Below the pieces are notes generated by a model. The model searched no databases. It worked only from the letters and a program-made list of their open reading frames with translations, and was not told where the DNA came from. Below, piece by piece: positions 26,182-34,932 of a stretch of 64,000 nt of DNA. The DNA comes from Teredinibacter haidensis (lineage in GTDB: Bacteria > Pseudomonadota > Gammaproteobacteria > Pseudomonadales > Cellvibrionaceae). Position 1 is the stretch's first letter; every line of letters starts with the position of its first letter. Where the stretch lies: positions 3,235,001 to 3,299,000 of the forward strand of contig NZ_CP060084.1 of NCBI RefSeq assembly GCF_014211975.1. Reading direction: 5' to 3'. The position numbers and the translations under genes are program-made.

Positions 26182-26744
26182 TTATTATCCGTTGTATCAC
26201 CCAGACGTCTCAAGCGTCCCAGGCCGATGGCGTCGGCCTTTTCCGCTGCGCGGCGAGAGCAGATAAAGGTTTGCTGAATAATCAGAGCATCACTACTGGC
26301 GCGATGCCTTAGTAAACCTAGACTGCTCTGAACATCCGCCTTTATGTCATCCCAATACATCAACTGTTGTTCGGTAGCAATCGCTTCTATGGGACTCAGC
26401 GAAAAGGTCGGAGCCATAGCTGCGGCATGGTAAAGCTTGATCATCCAAGATTTGTCATGAGTCCAGGCGTCGCTGAATACCGTTGTGTCGTGGAGAAGTG
26501 CGTTTAACTCCTCACACACCTGTATCACGGGCTTTCCGTGCTCGACAAGATTATTGCGTGTAATACGGTGCAGCTGGGCCGCCTCGCTGCTCCAGTGAAG
26601 CCATTCTTTATGCGGCCGAATTAGCCCGCAATATCGTTGCCCCGAGGCGGCGACTACCCCCACTTCTATTGGGTAGCTTTCGCTGCCAAAGCCGGATGCT
26701 TCAAAATCTAAAATTGAAGGAAATTCAACGCGAGTACTCTGCAT
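26175..26744 (-). CDS. DnaQ-like 3'-5' exonuclease family protein
   Basis: The 189-residue product resembles DEDDh exonucleases. Exo I is ILDFEASGFGSESYPIEVG near residue 11 (D and E ligands), the Exo II region is VFSDAWTHDKSW near 93, and Exo III is the late LRHRASSDAL near 155, which supplies His and Asp. It could trim DNA or RNA ends. Not specific enough to name a gene such as rnt or orn. It is convergent with the M48 gene (7-base overlap) and has its own upstream region ending in a strong inverted repeat at 26821. Confidence 0.8.
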   Translation of the reverse strand: MQSTRVEFPSILDFEASGFGSESYPIEVGVVAASGQRYCGLIRPHKEWLHWSSEAAQLHRITRNNLVEHGKPVIQVCEELNALLHDTTVFSDAWTHDKSWMIKLYHAAAMAPTFSLSPIEAIATEQQLMYWDDIKADVQSSLGLLRHRASSDALIIQQTFICSRRAAEKADAIGLGRLRRLGDTTDNNY

Positions 26745-26820
26745 GCTGGAAACTACTTACTGCCCTATGGGCTTTCTTGGACTATCGGAGTCGTATATGA
26801 CCGTTATTTTTATTATAGGT

Positions 26821-26866
26821 ACAGAGTATGAAAAACGGCGCGATTGCGCCGTTTTTCATACTCTGT
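26821..26866. terminator. Perfect 21-bp inverted repeat, probable terminator
   Basis: Two perfect 21-base arms (ACAGAGTATGAAAAACGGCGC and its complement) flank a GATT loop. The GC-rich inner stem with flanking A and T runs has the form of a bidirectional terminator. It lies 23 bases past the end of the Yip1 gene on the minus strand. The AT-rich outer 10 bp makes it longer than normal. Confidence 0.8.
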
Positions 26867-26889
26867 AAGCCTACAAACTTTATGCGGGC

Positions 26890-27507
26890 TTAGTCAATAT
26901 AAACGGGGCCAATCCCCATCCCCCAAATCAAGACGGTGCCAATCATGGCGGTAACCATCAAAACTAAACCAACCGTGATAACGGAAGATGAATACATAAA
27001 AGCCCTATTTTTATCAATATTCATCACGATCGGCATGCCTTCAAAAATGAGGTAGATCGAATAGGCGCCCGCTGTAATCATTGCCAAAGAATTCAGCCAC
27101 ATAGACGGCTTGAGTAGGAAAATACCAGCCAAAAATAAAGGGGTGGTAACACATACAGCCAGCGCTGTACCCGCGTGATGGCGACGCTCTTCGGTATCGG
27201 TAACACCGTAGGTCCGAGACATCCAATTGATAAACTCGCCCAAAATAAAAACACCCGCAAGCAACGCAACATAAGTAAGCGCGCATAGTGAGATAGCAGA
27301 ATTAACACTTAGGTGTATAGGCTCGCCATCACCAATACTCCAACCCACCTGAGTAACGCCATAAAATCCTGCAAGCGATGGTATAAGAGCTAAAAAGGGA
27401 ACGTGGCTGAAAAAGACCTGCTTAAATGAGCTTTTATCGTCTCTAACGGAGATCCACTCCGCTGCGGGATTCGTCATAATTCCAAATGCATGCTGAAGTA
27501 AAGCCAT
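26890..27507 (-). CDS. Yip1-domain inner-membrane protein
   Basis: The 205-residue protein has about five hydrophobic helices (around 30-50, 65-90, 110-130, 136-155 and 175-200). It begins MALLQHAFGIMTNPAAEWIS, the N-terminal pattern of bacterial Yip1-family membrane proteins in which a helix with P-x-x-W precedes the bundle. Function is unknown for bacterial members. AAAGGAGGT is placed ideally before the ATG. Located between the exonuclease and sspB, transcribed with the sspB strand but separated from it by 185 bases. Confidence 0.8.
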   Translation of the reverse strand: MALLQHAFGIMTNPAAEWISVRDDKSSFKQVFFSHVPFLALIPSLAGFYGVTQVGWSIGDGEPIHLSVNSAISLCALTYVALLAGVFILGEFINWMSRTYGVTDTEERRHHAGTALAVCVTTPLFLAGIFLLKPSMWLNSLAMITAGAYSIYLIFEGMPIVMNIDKNRAFMYSSSVITVGLVLMVTAMIGTVLIWGMGIGPVYID

Positions 27508-27692
27508 GAGACCTCCTTTGGGTAGTTATAGTTATTGTAGTAAGGCTGTCCTTTTATTGTATGGGAAGACGCAGAAGAAGGGAGGCCATTTGGAATCCCT
27601 ATTAAGAATTAATCGCAATAAGTGAAGGCGGTCTATCCTGCAAAAACAGAATAACAATTAAACGTATCGTTTAAACCTTGTACTGATAGGGG

Positions 27693-28094
27693 CTATTTTA
27701 CGACCCGTAAACTAGGTCGACGTGGGGTGTCGCTAGAATCCCCACTATCCGGGGACGTAGGTTCTGGCTCTGGAGGGGTTTCACTTTCAAACATCATGCC
27801 CTGGCCGTTCTCGCGGGCATAGATACCCAAAACCGCATGGCATGGAACATAAATATCGGTGGGAATACCGCCAAAACGTGCGTTGAAAACAACCGCTTTA
27901 TTGGCGATTTCGAGGCTAGAGACCGCTCGCGGTGCGATGTTAAGGACAATCTGTCCTTCTTTGTTAACGTACTTCTGAGGTACTTCTACATCCCCGGCCA
28001 GCGCATTCACAACAATATGTGGAGTGAAGTCGTTATCCACTATCCATTCGTAAAGCGCTCGAATCAGGTAGGGCCTGCTGGATGTCATCGCCAT
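27693..28094 (-). CDS. sspB: ClpXP protease specificity-enhancing factor SspB
   Basis: SspB tethers ssrA-tagged proteins (and in E. coli RseA) to ClpXP. The folded peptide-binding domain (about 1-110) matches the family: SRPYLIRALYEWIVDNDFTP, then VFNARFGGIPTDIYVPCHAV. An acidic P/S-rich linker leads to the ClpX-binding tail RPSLRVVK at the extreme C-terminus. A second in-frame ATG at 28088 gives MTSSRPYL, closer to the usual start. It follows sspA, with a terminator-like hairpin between them. Confidence 0.96.
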   Translation of the reverse strand: MAMTSSRPYLIRALYEWIVDNDFTPHIVVNALAGDVEVPQKYVNKEGQIVLNIAPRAVSSLEIANKAVVFNARFGGIPTDIYVPCHAVLGIYARENGQGMMFESETPPEPEPTSPDSGDSSDTPRRPSLRVVK

Positions 28095-28140
28095 GTGTGA
28101 AGCTCGCCTGGGGTAAAAGTGACGTTAATTTAGAAGAGAG

Positions 28141-28176
28141 AAAAAATAAACGCGGGCAGCAAGGCTGCCACCCGCA
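28141..28176 (-). terminator. Terminator downstream of sspA
   Basis: On the minus strand a GC-rich hairpin (GCGGGTGGCAGC / GCTGCCCGC with a two-base bulge) is followed by TTTATTTTTT, about 18 bases after the sspA stop. Expression of sspB would need read-through or its own promoter in 28095-28140. Confidence 0.7.
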
Positions 28177-28193
28177 CAAAACGAAGCCGTATC

Positions 28194-28835
28194 TTAACCA
28201 AATTCCGGGCGCATTTCGCGCTCCAACTCGGTCAGGCTTTCCTGGAACGACCCGCGGCGGAATATGCGATCCATATACTCTAACAAAGGTGTCACCTGTC
28301 GAGTATTCGGCAACTGCACGCCATAAGCATCTAAACGCCACAAAATCGGTGCGAGACAACAATCGACCAAAGTGAACTCATCACTCATAAAGAATGGCTT
28401 TTCACCAAAGATAGGGGCAATTGCCACTAAACTATCCTTCAGGTCTTTGGCCGCTACCGCAATAGCTTCCTTGTTATTTGAATGAGCCAGCACTTTAACC
28501 AACGGACACCAATCATTTTCTATGCGGTAGATAAACTGGCGGCTTTCTGCTCGCGCAACTGGGTACACCGGCAGTAGCGGTGGATGAGGGAAACGCTCAT
28601 CCAGGTACTCCATCATTACGCTGGTTTCATACAACGTAAGTTCGCGGTCGACGAGGGTTGGCAGAGAGTTATACGGGTTAATCTCGCTAAGTTCAGCGGG
28701 AATATTCGATGGGTCGACTTCAACAACATCAACTGTTACCCCCTTTTCTGCCAACACAATCCGCACTCGATGGCTGTAATGATCACGGCCGTCAGAAAAG
28801 TAGGTCATGGATGAGCGCTTTGTTACAACTCCCAT
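28194..28835 (-). CDS. sspA: Stringent starvation protein A (GST-like RNA polymerase-associated protein)
   Basis: SspA binds RNA polymerase and helps stationary-phase and virulence gene control. It has a thioredoxin-like N-domain lacking a glutathione-binding Ser/Cys and a helical GST C-domain. The 213-residue sequence includes FSDGRDHYSHRVRIVLAEKG near residue 13, NPYNSLPTLVDRELTLYET near 52 and the C-terminal GST region LVDCCLAPILWRLD near 165. Immediately upstream of sspB, the standard pair. Confidence 0.96.
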   Translation of the reverse strand: MGVVTKRSSMTYFSDGRDHYSHRVRIVLAEKGVTVDVVEVDPSNIPAELSEINPYNSLPTLVDRELTLYETSVMMEYLDERFPHPPLLPVYPVARAESRQFIYRIENDWCPLVKVLAHSNNKEAIAVAAKDLKDSLVAIAPIFGEKPFFMSDEFTLVDCCLAPILWRLDAYGVQLPNTRQVTPLLEYMDRIFRRGSFQESLTELEREMRPEFG

Positions 28836-28910
28836 TTTTTATCCCCAAAATCAATGAATACAATCTTTGTAAACAGAGGCCTCTAACGGCCCCGAATCAA
28901 AGCTTATCGC

Positions 28911-30962
28911 TTAGTGTACATCTTTCCAATACTCACGGTTGAGTAACCAGGTGAATACCAACAGCACGACTAGAAAGAGAAACACATAAATACCAATGCG
29001 TACGCGCGAATCAGCTACGGGCTCTGACAGGTACGTCATAAAATTAACCAAGTCGTACACGACTTCATCATACTCTTCTGCAGTCAGGCTGCCTTTGATA
29101 TCAACCACCTTTAGACTACCGCAGGAGGTTTTCATTGCCTGGCCCATATCATTGCGAACAACGTGCCCATGGCTATCTAGTTTGTCGCCCGCAGCACACT
29201 CAGGTAAACCCTGCAGCTCCAGTAGCACGTGAGGCATCCCCACACTGGCAAAAACTTTGTTGTTAACACCGGTAGGACGACTTTCGTCTTTGTAAAAACT
29301 GCGCAGGAAAGTATGTACCCACTCAGATGAGCGAGCCCGAGTAACGAGAGTTAAGTCAGGAGGGGTCGCACCCAGCCACTGCTTAGACTTATCCGCAGCC
29401 ATGGAAATGGTCATCAATTCACCAATTTTTTGATCGCTGAAAACAAGATTCTCCAGCATCAATTCATTCGGAATTTCCAGATCGTCGGCCACACGCTCGT
29501 AGCGAGAATACTGAGCGGAATGACACCCCATACAGTAGTTGGCAAAAAACTTGGCTCCACGCTGTAAAGATTCTTTATCGCTCAGGTCTGCTTCAAAGTG
29601 ATCACAGGGAACAGCGCCACAAGCACCACCGGTAGAGGCCACCGCGCTAATGGACGCAAATACCAATACAAGGAACAAGGCTAGGCCGCCTAGGACCAGC
29701 GGCATTGACAAACCCTTCTTCTGAACACGCTCAGGCTCGGGCAGTGTTTTTTCCATCTTGGTCCAGAAAGGCATACCAATGAAGTAGGCGAAGTAAATAA
29801 CGGTGCAAATTTGAGCCAGCGCAGTGCGGCCGGGACTTGGTGCCTTCAGACCGAGATAACCCAGCACTACAAACGTAGCGGCGAAGATAATCAGGGCGAC
29901 ACGACTAAAGGTCCCTTTGTAGCGAATGGATTTCACCGGGCTGCGATCCAGCCAAGGTAGAAAGAACAACATAACAATTGCCAAGCCCATTGCCATAAAG
30001 CCCAGAAGCTTAGAGGTGAATACCCCACCCAAATCAAAGGTTACCGCGCGTAGAATGGCGTAGAAGGGTGTGAAATACCAAACTGGCGCAATGTGTTCTG
30101 GCGTCTTCAGGTTATTGGCCTGCTCGAAGTTGGCGTGCTCCAGGAAGTAGCCGCTCATTTCGGGAGCAAAGAAAATTACACCACAAAAAGCGAAAAGAAA
30201 AACGGTAATACCGACCAAATCATGGACGGTGTAATAGGGGTGGAAAGCAACACCATCTAACGGGATACCATTCTCATCTTTGTTCTTTTTTATCTCTACG
30301 CCATCGGGATTGTTAGACCCCACCTCGTGCAAAGCAAGCAGATGCAAAACCACCAGCGCAAGCAGCACAATGGGTACCGCAACCACATGAAGTGCGAAGA
30401 AGCGGTTCAAGGTTGCACCGGAAATTAGATAATCGCCGCGAATCCATTGCACCAGATCTTCACCTACGTAGGGAATAGCTCCAAACAGATTAACAATAAC
30501 CTGAGCTCCCCAATAGGACATTTGCCCCCACGGAAGTACATAACCCAGGAAGGCTTCTGCCATCAGGGCGACGTAGATCACCATACCGAAAATCCATACC
30601 AGCTCACGTGGGTTTTTGTACGAACCGTACATCAAGCCCCGAAACATGTGTAGGTATACCACGAGAAAGAAGGCGGAAGCACCCGTAGAGTGCATATAGC
30701 GAATCAGCCAACCGTAGGGCACATCGCGCATAATGTACTCGACAGACGCAAACGCACCTTCAGCAGTAGGCGTATAACTCATGGTGAGCCAAACGCCGGT
30801 AAGCAGCTGGTTAACCAGAACAAGCAAAGAGAGAACGCCAAAGAAATACCAAAAATTAAAATTCTTGGGTGCGTAATATTTTGCCATATGCGTATCCCAT
30901 GCGCGCTGCACGGGTAAACGGGCGTCGATCCAATTCCACAAGCCAGTAAGCAAGTTCATCAT
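28911..30962 (-). CDS. fbcH: Cytochrome bc1 complex, fused cytochrome b / cytochrome c1
   Basis: One uninterrupted frame encodes both cytochrome b and cytochrome c1 of complex III, as in Bradyrhizobium fbcH; in Pseudomonas they are two genes. The cytochrome b part (about residues 1-415) has the haem ligands in YMHSTGASAFFLVVYLH and FFALHVVAVPIVLLALVVLH, and a Qo-site PVWY motif. A hydrophobic segment ending ISAVAS (about 420-445) then resembles a signal peptide. The c1 part carries the haem c motif CMGCH and ends in a membrane anchor. I start it at 30962 (MMNLL), with AGGAGG nine bases upstream inside petA. An ATG at 29705 (MPLVLGG) with AGAAGG upstream could permit separate c1 translation. 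Confidence 0.93.
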   Translation of the reverse strand: MMNLLTGLWNWIDARLPVQRAWDTHMAKYYAPKNFNFWYFFGVLSLLVLVNQLLTGVWLTMSYTPTAEGAFASVEYIMRDVPYGWLIRYMHSTGASAFFLVVYLHMFRGLMYGSYKNPRELVWIFGMVIYVALMAEAFLGYVLPWGQMSYWGAQVIVNLFGAIPYVGEDLVQWIRGDYLISGATLNRFFALHVVAVPIVLLALVVLHLLALHEVGSNNPDGVEIKKNKDENGIPLDGVAFHPYYTVHDLVGITVFLFAFCGVIFFAPEMSGYFLEHANFEQANNLKTPEHIAPVWYFTPFYAILRAVTFDLGGVFTSKLLGFMAMGLAIVMLFFLPWLDRSPVKSIRYKGTFSRVALIIFAATFVVLGYLGLKAPSPGRTALAQICTVIYFAYFIGMPFWTKMEKTLPEPERVQKKGLSMPLVLGGLALFLVLVFASISAVASTGGACGAVPCDHFEADLSDKESLQRGAKFFANYCMGCHSAQYSRYERVADDLEIPNELMLENLVFSDQKIGELMTISMAADKSKQWLGATPPDLTLVTRARSSEWVHTFLRSFYKDESRPTGVNNKVFASVGMPHVLLELQGLPECAAGDKLDSHGHVVRNDMGQAMKTSCGSLKVVDIKGSLTAEEYDEVVYDLVNFMTYLSEPVADSRVRIGIYVFLFLVVLLVFTWLLNREYWKDVH

Positions 30963-30966
30963 TGTC

Positions 30967-31566
30967 TTAAGCCTCCTGATCTTCGCCGATAAGCAACACA
31001 GTGTCACTCAGGAATTTATAGGGTGGGATTTCCAGATTAATGGGCGCAGGTACACCTTGAAACACTCGGCCAGCCAAATCAAATTTAGAACCGTGACAGC
31101 GGCAGAAGAAACCTCCAATCCATTCATCACCACCTAAATCTTCCGCGCCGACTTCCGGGCGGTAGGTTGGCGCACAACCTAGATGAGTACAGAGACCCAG
31201 CAGAACGGCAATATCCTCTTTGCCTTTCTGCGCACGCGTATCGTTTTTAACATACTCGGGCTGATTAGACTTTTCCGAAGAAGGATCGCGCAAACGGTCT
31301 TCAACAGTCTTCAAGCTCGCCAGGGCCTCAGGGGTACGACGGAAGACATACACGGGTTTACCGCGCCATTCCACTGTAATCATCTGACCGGGAGCTATCT
31401 TGGAAATATTCACTTCCACGGGTGCACCCGCAGCTTTAGCTTTCGCGCTTGGATTCCAGGACCCAATAAATGGAACCGCCACGCCAACCGCGCCAGCAGC
31501 ACCTACTGCGGACGTTAGCGCGGTCAACACCCGGCGACGCCCCTTATTCACACCGTCATTACTCAT
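30967..31566 (-). CDS. petA: Ubiquinol-cytochrome c reductase Rieske iron-sulfur subunit
   Basis: Rieske [2Fe-2S] subunit of complex III that takes electrons from quinol. The twin-arginine motif GRRRVLTAL is in the N-terminal anchor (about 9-40), which suits Tat export of a folded cluster protein. The cluster ligands are in CTHLGC (about 127-132) and CRCHGS (about 152-157). Length 199 aa is normal. The first gene of the complex III operon, with AAGGGGAG before the ATG. Its stop lies just ahead of the cytochrome b start. Confidence 0.97.
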   Translation of the reverse strand: MSNDGVNKGRRRVLTALTSAVGAAGAVGVAVPFIGSWNPSAKAKAAGAPVEVNISKIAPGQMITVEWRGKPVYVFRRTPEALASLKTVEDRLRDPSSEKSNQPEYVKNDTRAQKGKEDIAVLLGLCTHLGCAPTYRPEVGAEDLGGDEWIGGFFCRCHGSKFDLAGRVFQGVPAPINLEIPPYKFLSDTVLLIGEDQEA

Positions 31567-31915
31567 GACGTTTATCTCCCCTTAAGGCCTGTTAAGACAA
31601 GTATTTTGATAAATTTGATGAATTACGAAAACAACCCAGAACAATTTCGAATGCCGTACCGCTTGTACTATGTACTAGCACCTGCGCCCAATAAATGATG
31701 CTCCCACTAAATATGGTGTTTATTATAGTTGGGGAGTACCACTACACCTGAAATTTAGCCATAAGAACACGACAGCTGATCGATCTAGCCCGCTCACTAT
31801 ACCTATTAACAGTAAAAGCGCCCCACAAAAGTGGCGTTATGGTAAAGAAAATCCCCAGAAGTGACAAGGCAGGCGGGCGCTTAAAGCCACGACATACAGG
31901 ATCTCACCTCAAACA
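31567..31915. other. Intergenic region upstream of petA
   Basis: No supported gene in this 349-base stretch between the petA start and the rpsI terminator. It must hold the complex III promoter (minus strand). I see a direct/inverted cluster of GTAC-containing words near 31665-31680, but no promoter I can place with confidence. Confidence 0.5.
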
Positions 31916-31948
31916 AAAACGCCCAAACCGGATGGGTTCGGGCGTTTT
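31916..31948 (-). terminator. Terminator after rplM-rpsI
   Basis: Stem AAAACGCCC / GGGCGTTTT extended by AACC/GGTT around a short loop. On the minus strand it is followed by TGTTTG. It lies about 40 bases beyond the rpsI stop codon. The A/T symmetry could make it bidirectional. Confidence 0.85.
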
Positions 31949-31989
31949 CAGCATTAAGCATAATCGAGCACAAACGGCTCGAAAAGCCC

Positions 31990-32382
31990 TTAACGCTTGG
32001 AGAACTGTGGCTTCTTACGCGCTTTACGCAGACCCACTTTCTTACGTTCAACCTCACGAGCATCACGGGTAACGTAACCAGCTGTGCGCAGAGTTGGACG
32101 CAGAGTTTCGTCGTACGCCATCAAGGCACGAGTCAAACCATGACGAATAGCGCCGGCCTGACCGAAACTACCACCACCTTTAACCGTCACTTTGACGTCG
32201 AAAGTCTCGGCATGGTTAGTGGCTTCAAGAGGTTGGCGAACGATCATACGAGCCACTTCGCGGCCAAAGTATTCGTCCAGAGGGTGGTCGTTAACGGTAA
32301 TTTTGCCGCTACCGGTTGAGATAAAAACACGTGCGGTCGAAGTTTTTCGTCGACCCGTACCGTAGTATTGTTCAGCTGCCAT
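31990..32382 (-). CDS. rpsI: 30S ribosomal protein S9
   Basis: Small-subunit protein whose basic C-terminal tail reaches the P site. The product has the family N-terminus QYYGTGRRKTSTARVF and the conserved RVF...GGG..GQAGAIRHG core, and ends in KKPQFSKR with the invariant Lys-Arg end. I prefer the second of two adjacent ATGs (32382), which is six bases from AGGAG. The first (32385) would be too close. Co-transcribed 13 bases after rplM. Confidence 0.97.
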   Translation of the reverse strand: MAAEQYYGTGRRKTSTARVFISTGSGKITVNDHPLDEYFGREVARMIVRQPLEATNHAETFDVKVTVKGGGSFGQAGAIRHGLTRALMAYDETLRPTLRTAGYVTRDAREVERKKVGLRKARKKPQFSKR

Positions 32383-32395
32383 CATCTGCTCCTAA

Positions 32396-32824
32396 TTATA
32401 TGTTGAGTTCTTGAGGCTGCTGGGCGGTATGCGGATGCACATCGCCGGCGTAAACCTTCAATTTTTTGAACATTGCACGACCGAGTGGGCCTTTCGGCAA
32501 CATGCCTTTTACGGCAGATTCGATGGTGCGCTCAGGAGCTTTAATGATCAGTTTTTCGAAACTGATGGATTTCAGGCCACCGATATAACCGGTGTGGTGG
32601 TGGTACATCTTGCCTTTGGCTTTATTACCTGTGACACGCACTTTCTCAGCGTTAACAACGACGATGTAATCGCCGGTGTCTACGTGAGGCGTGTACTCAG
32701 GCTTATGCTTACCGCGCAAGCGGTGAGCGATCTCTGAGGCCATTCGACCCAGAGTTTTGCCGTCAGCATCAACGATGTACCAGTCGCGTTTAACTGTTTC
32801 AGGTTTGGCACTAATAGTCTTCAT
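32396..32824 (-). CDS. rplM: 50S ribosomal protein L13
   Basis: Early-assembly large-subunit protein. The 142-residue sequence matches throughout: WYIVDADGKTLGRMASEIAH, then RGKHKPEYTPHVDTGD and GMLPKGPLGRAMFKKLKVY. First gene of rplM-rpsI. A strong promoter is visible at 32914-32942, giving a leader of about 80 bases. L13 leaders in gammaproteobacteria are targets of autoregulation, which I infer but cannot confirm here. Confidence 0.98.
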   Translation of the reverse strand: MKTISAKPETVKRDWYIVDADGKTLGRMASEIAHRLRGKHKPEYTPHVDTGDYIVVVNAEKVRVTGNKAKGKMYHHHTGYIGGLKSISFEKLIIKAPERTIESAVKGMLPKGPLGRAMFKKLKVYAGDVHPHTAQQPQELNI

Positions 32825-32913
32825 GTTATTTGCCCTGCGAAGGTACGGATTTCTTAAAAGAAAAATGATTCAATAGCCGACACCAAATACAGGCCCCGGC
32901 AAAAGGAGCGCGG

Positions 32914-32942
32914 ATTCTACAGAAACGCTGCGCAATATTCAA
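32914..32942 (-). promoter_or_regulatory. Promoter of rplM-rpsI
   Basis: On the minus strand TTGAAT (32937-32942) and TAGAAT (32914-32919) are separated by exactly 17 bases, with an upstream TG near the -10 and GC-rich discriminator CCGCGC. It lies about 90 bases upstream of the rplM ATG. Confidence 0.65.
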
Positions 32943-33058
32943 GCAATTCCACAGAATTTCCCGTAGCTGCTGCTGGGTATGCAGCTGCGGATAGCAGCCC
33001 AAAAACGAGCCTTCGCGCTATTCCCTTTCGAGGCCCGCGCAAAGGGTGCTCGTACAAA

Positions 33059-34195
33059 CTACGGGCGATGCGCTCTGGCGAGGTATTCTTTACTTTGCAT
33101 TTCCTGCAGTCGACTAACGGTTCTTTGGAACTCAAAGGACAAGCGGCCATCCTGATATAACTGCTGAATAGTGCTTTCCGCAGAAATTATTAGCTTGACG
33201 TTGCGATCATAAAACTCATCGACCAAATAAATAAAGCGCCTTGCTTGGTCGTCGATCCCAGCCGTAAAAGTAGGAACTCCATCGACGATAACGGCATGGA
33301 ACTCCCGGGCCAACTCAATATAGTCGTTCTGCGACCGCGGGCCATCACACAGCTCGGCAAAGTCAAACCAGGCGATATCATCAGCGACGAAGCGCGCAAC
33401 AATCGCCCGCCCCTCAACCTCCAAAGCGATACCTTGCTTAACCACATTAACATTGGGCGCTAAATCGTCGAAACAGCTTCGCAACTGCGCTTGCGTGTCA
33501 CGCTTTGTAGCATCGTAAAAGAGTGCTGCTTTTTCCAGTGTGCGTAAGCGATAATCGACCCCTCCATCGACATTCACCACATCCGTTTGCTGATTTAGCA
33601 GATCGATCGCCGGCAAAAACCGAACGCGCTGCAAGCCATTCTCATACAAGCCCTTAGGTTCAATATTGGACGTCGCCACCAAAACCACGCCTCGAGCAAA
33701 GAGGTGCTCAAGCAGCTTAGCCAGAATCATGGCATCGGTAATATCGACAACAAAAAACTCGTCAAAGCAAATAACCCTTGCTTCTGCAGCGAATCTATCT
33801 GCAACAATGTCCAGCGGGTTCTGCTGCCCTTTCAAACTACCAAGCTCCTGGTGAACCCTGCGCATAAAACGATGGAAATGCGTACGTAATTTGGCCTTGA
33901 AAGGCAGGCTCTCGAAAAAAATATCCATCAGATAGGTCTTGCCACGACCAACCCCCCCCCAAAAGTACAGACCCTTCACTTCGAGCTTGGCCCGGCGACC
34001 CAGCCCCATCGACCGAAGGGCTCGGGCAAGAACCCCTCCGTTATTACGCTTCGACCAGAAGCAACGATCCTGCGTCTCAATCAACTGATGATAAAGACGG
34101 TTGAGTTGATTCACGGCATTCAGCTGTGCGGCATCCGCCACAAAGCCATCGCGTAGCAAGTCTCGTTGATATCGACTGAGAGGTGTTTCCGGCAT
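33059..34195 (-). CDS. zapE: Cell division ATPase ZapE (AFG1 family)
   Basis: ZapE is a Z-ring-associated ATPase needed under low oxygen or heat in E. coli. It has Walker A GGVGRGKTYLMD near residue 80 and Walker B VICFDEFFVVDITDA near 145, followed by the AFG1-typical VATSNIEPKGLYENGLQR segment (about 178). I chose the ATG at 34195 (MPETPLSRYQRDL), which fits the family N-terminus. A TTG at 34231 gives an unsupported 12-residue extension. Length is 378 aa. Transcribed toward rplM, from which it is separated by 234 bases containing the rplM promoter. Confidence 0.95.
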   Translation of the reverse strand: MPETPLSRYQRDLLRDGFVADAAQLNAVNQLNRLYHQLIETQDRCFWSKRNNGGVLARALRSMGLGRRAKLEVKGLYFWGGVGRGKTYLMDIFFESLPFKAKLRTHFHRFMRRVHQELGSLKGQQNPLDIVADRFAAEARVICFDEFFVVDITDAMILAKLLEHLFARGVVLVATSNIEPKGLYENGLQRVRFLPAIDLLNQQTDVVNVDGGVDYRLRTLEKAALFYDATKRDTQAQLRSCFDDLAPNVNVVKQGIALEVEGRAIVARFVADDIAWFDFAELCDGPRSQNDYIELAREFHAVIVDGVPTFTAGIDDQARRFIYLVDEFYDRNVKLIISAESTIQQLYQDGRLSFEFQRTVSRLQEMQSKEYLARAHRP

Positions 34196-34393
34196 GATAA
34201 ATAAAAACGCAGTAGAATAGGGGAGTGACAAAAGGGGTCTGAACCGGTACTTTACCGGAATTTTAACGCTAGGTAAGTATTGTCTGGCTGGAAGGAACCA
34301 ATAGACGTTAATCTACCCTTACATTTCAAACGTCTCTCACCGATCTGGTGTATCATTTAATCTTATTTATCCCCACTCATCTGGAGGTTTGCC

Positions 34394-34879
34394 TTGTTTT
34401 CGCTTGAAATTCTTGTCATGGTCAGCGCCATTGTTTTCTGTGTAGGTGGCCTGTTGGGAGCAGTAATCAGTCGCACACTGATGCCGCCAGAGCAGCAAAA
34501 AGAGCTAGAGAAAAGCCTGCAACTGACCCGCCAGGAACTTAATCAATACCAGCAAGACGTCGCTCAGCACTTTGCCGAAACATCCAAGCTGGTTCACAAC
34601 CTGACCCAGAGCTATAAGGACGTACATGAACACCTAGCGAAAGGCGCAGTCCAGCTAACCAATTCGGAAATCAGTCGACAAATTCTCGAAGCAGGAGAAA
34701 GTACGCTGGGCATTGAAGTCGGCAATTCCATCGAAGAAGTACAACCGCAAGCCCCTCGCGATTGGGCACCCAAGACGCCTGGACAGACCGGCACCCTAAG
34801 CGAAGAGTACGGCCTGAGCGATGACCCTTCGCAGACAGAGACAAATGAGACCTTTTATCCAGGCAAAACCGGTAGCTAA
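34394..34879 (+). CDS. zapG: Z-ring/envelope-associated membrane protein ZapG (YhcB, DUF1043)
   Basis: Inner-membrane protein of the YhcB/DUF1043 family, linked to cell division and envelope growth. It starts with TTG, six bases after a good GGAGG. One N-terminal helix (about 5-27) is followed by a coiled coil with the family pattern QELNQYQQDVAQHFAETSKL, then VHNLTQSYKDVHEHLAKGA. The tail is acidic and disordered. Length is 161 aa. It lies between zapE (divergent) and degS, the neighbourhood seen in E. coli. Confidence 0.9.
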   Translation: MFSLEILVMVSAIVFCVGGLLGAVISRTLMPPEQQKELEKSLQLTRQELNQYQQDVAQHFAETSKLVHNLTQSYKDVHEHLAKGAVQLTNSEISRQILEAGESTLGIEVGNSIEEVQPQAPRDWAPKTPGQTGTLSEEYGLSDDPSQTETNETFYPGKTGS

Positions 34880-34932
34880 CTCAGTGCTAGCAAAAAAAAT
34901 TAGACTGCGAATAGCAAACTTAGGAACGCAGC

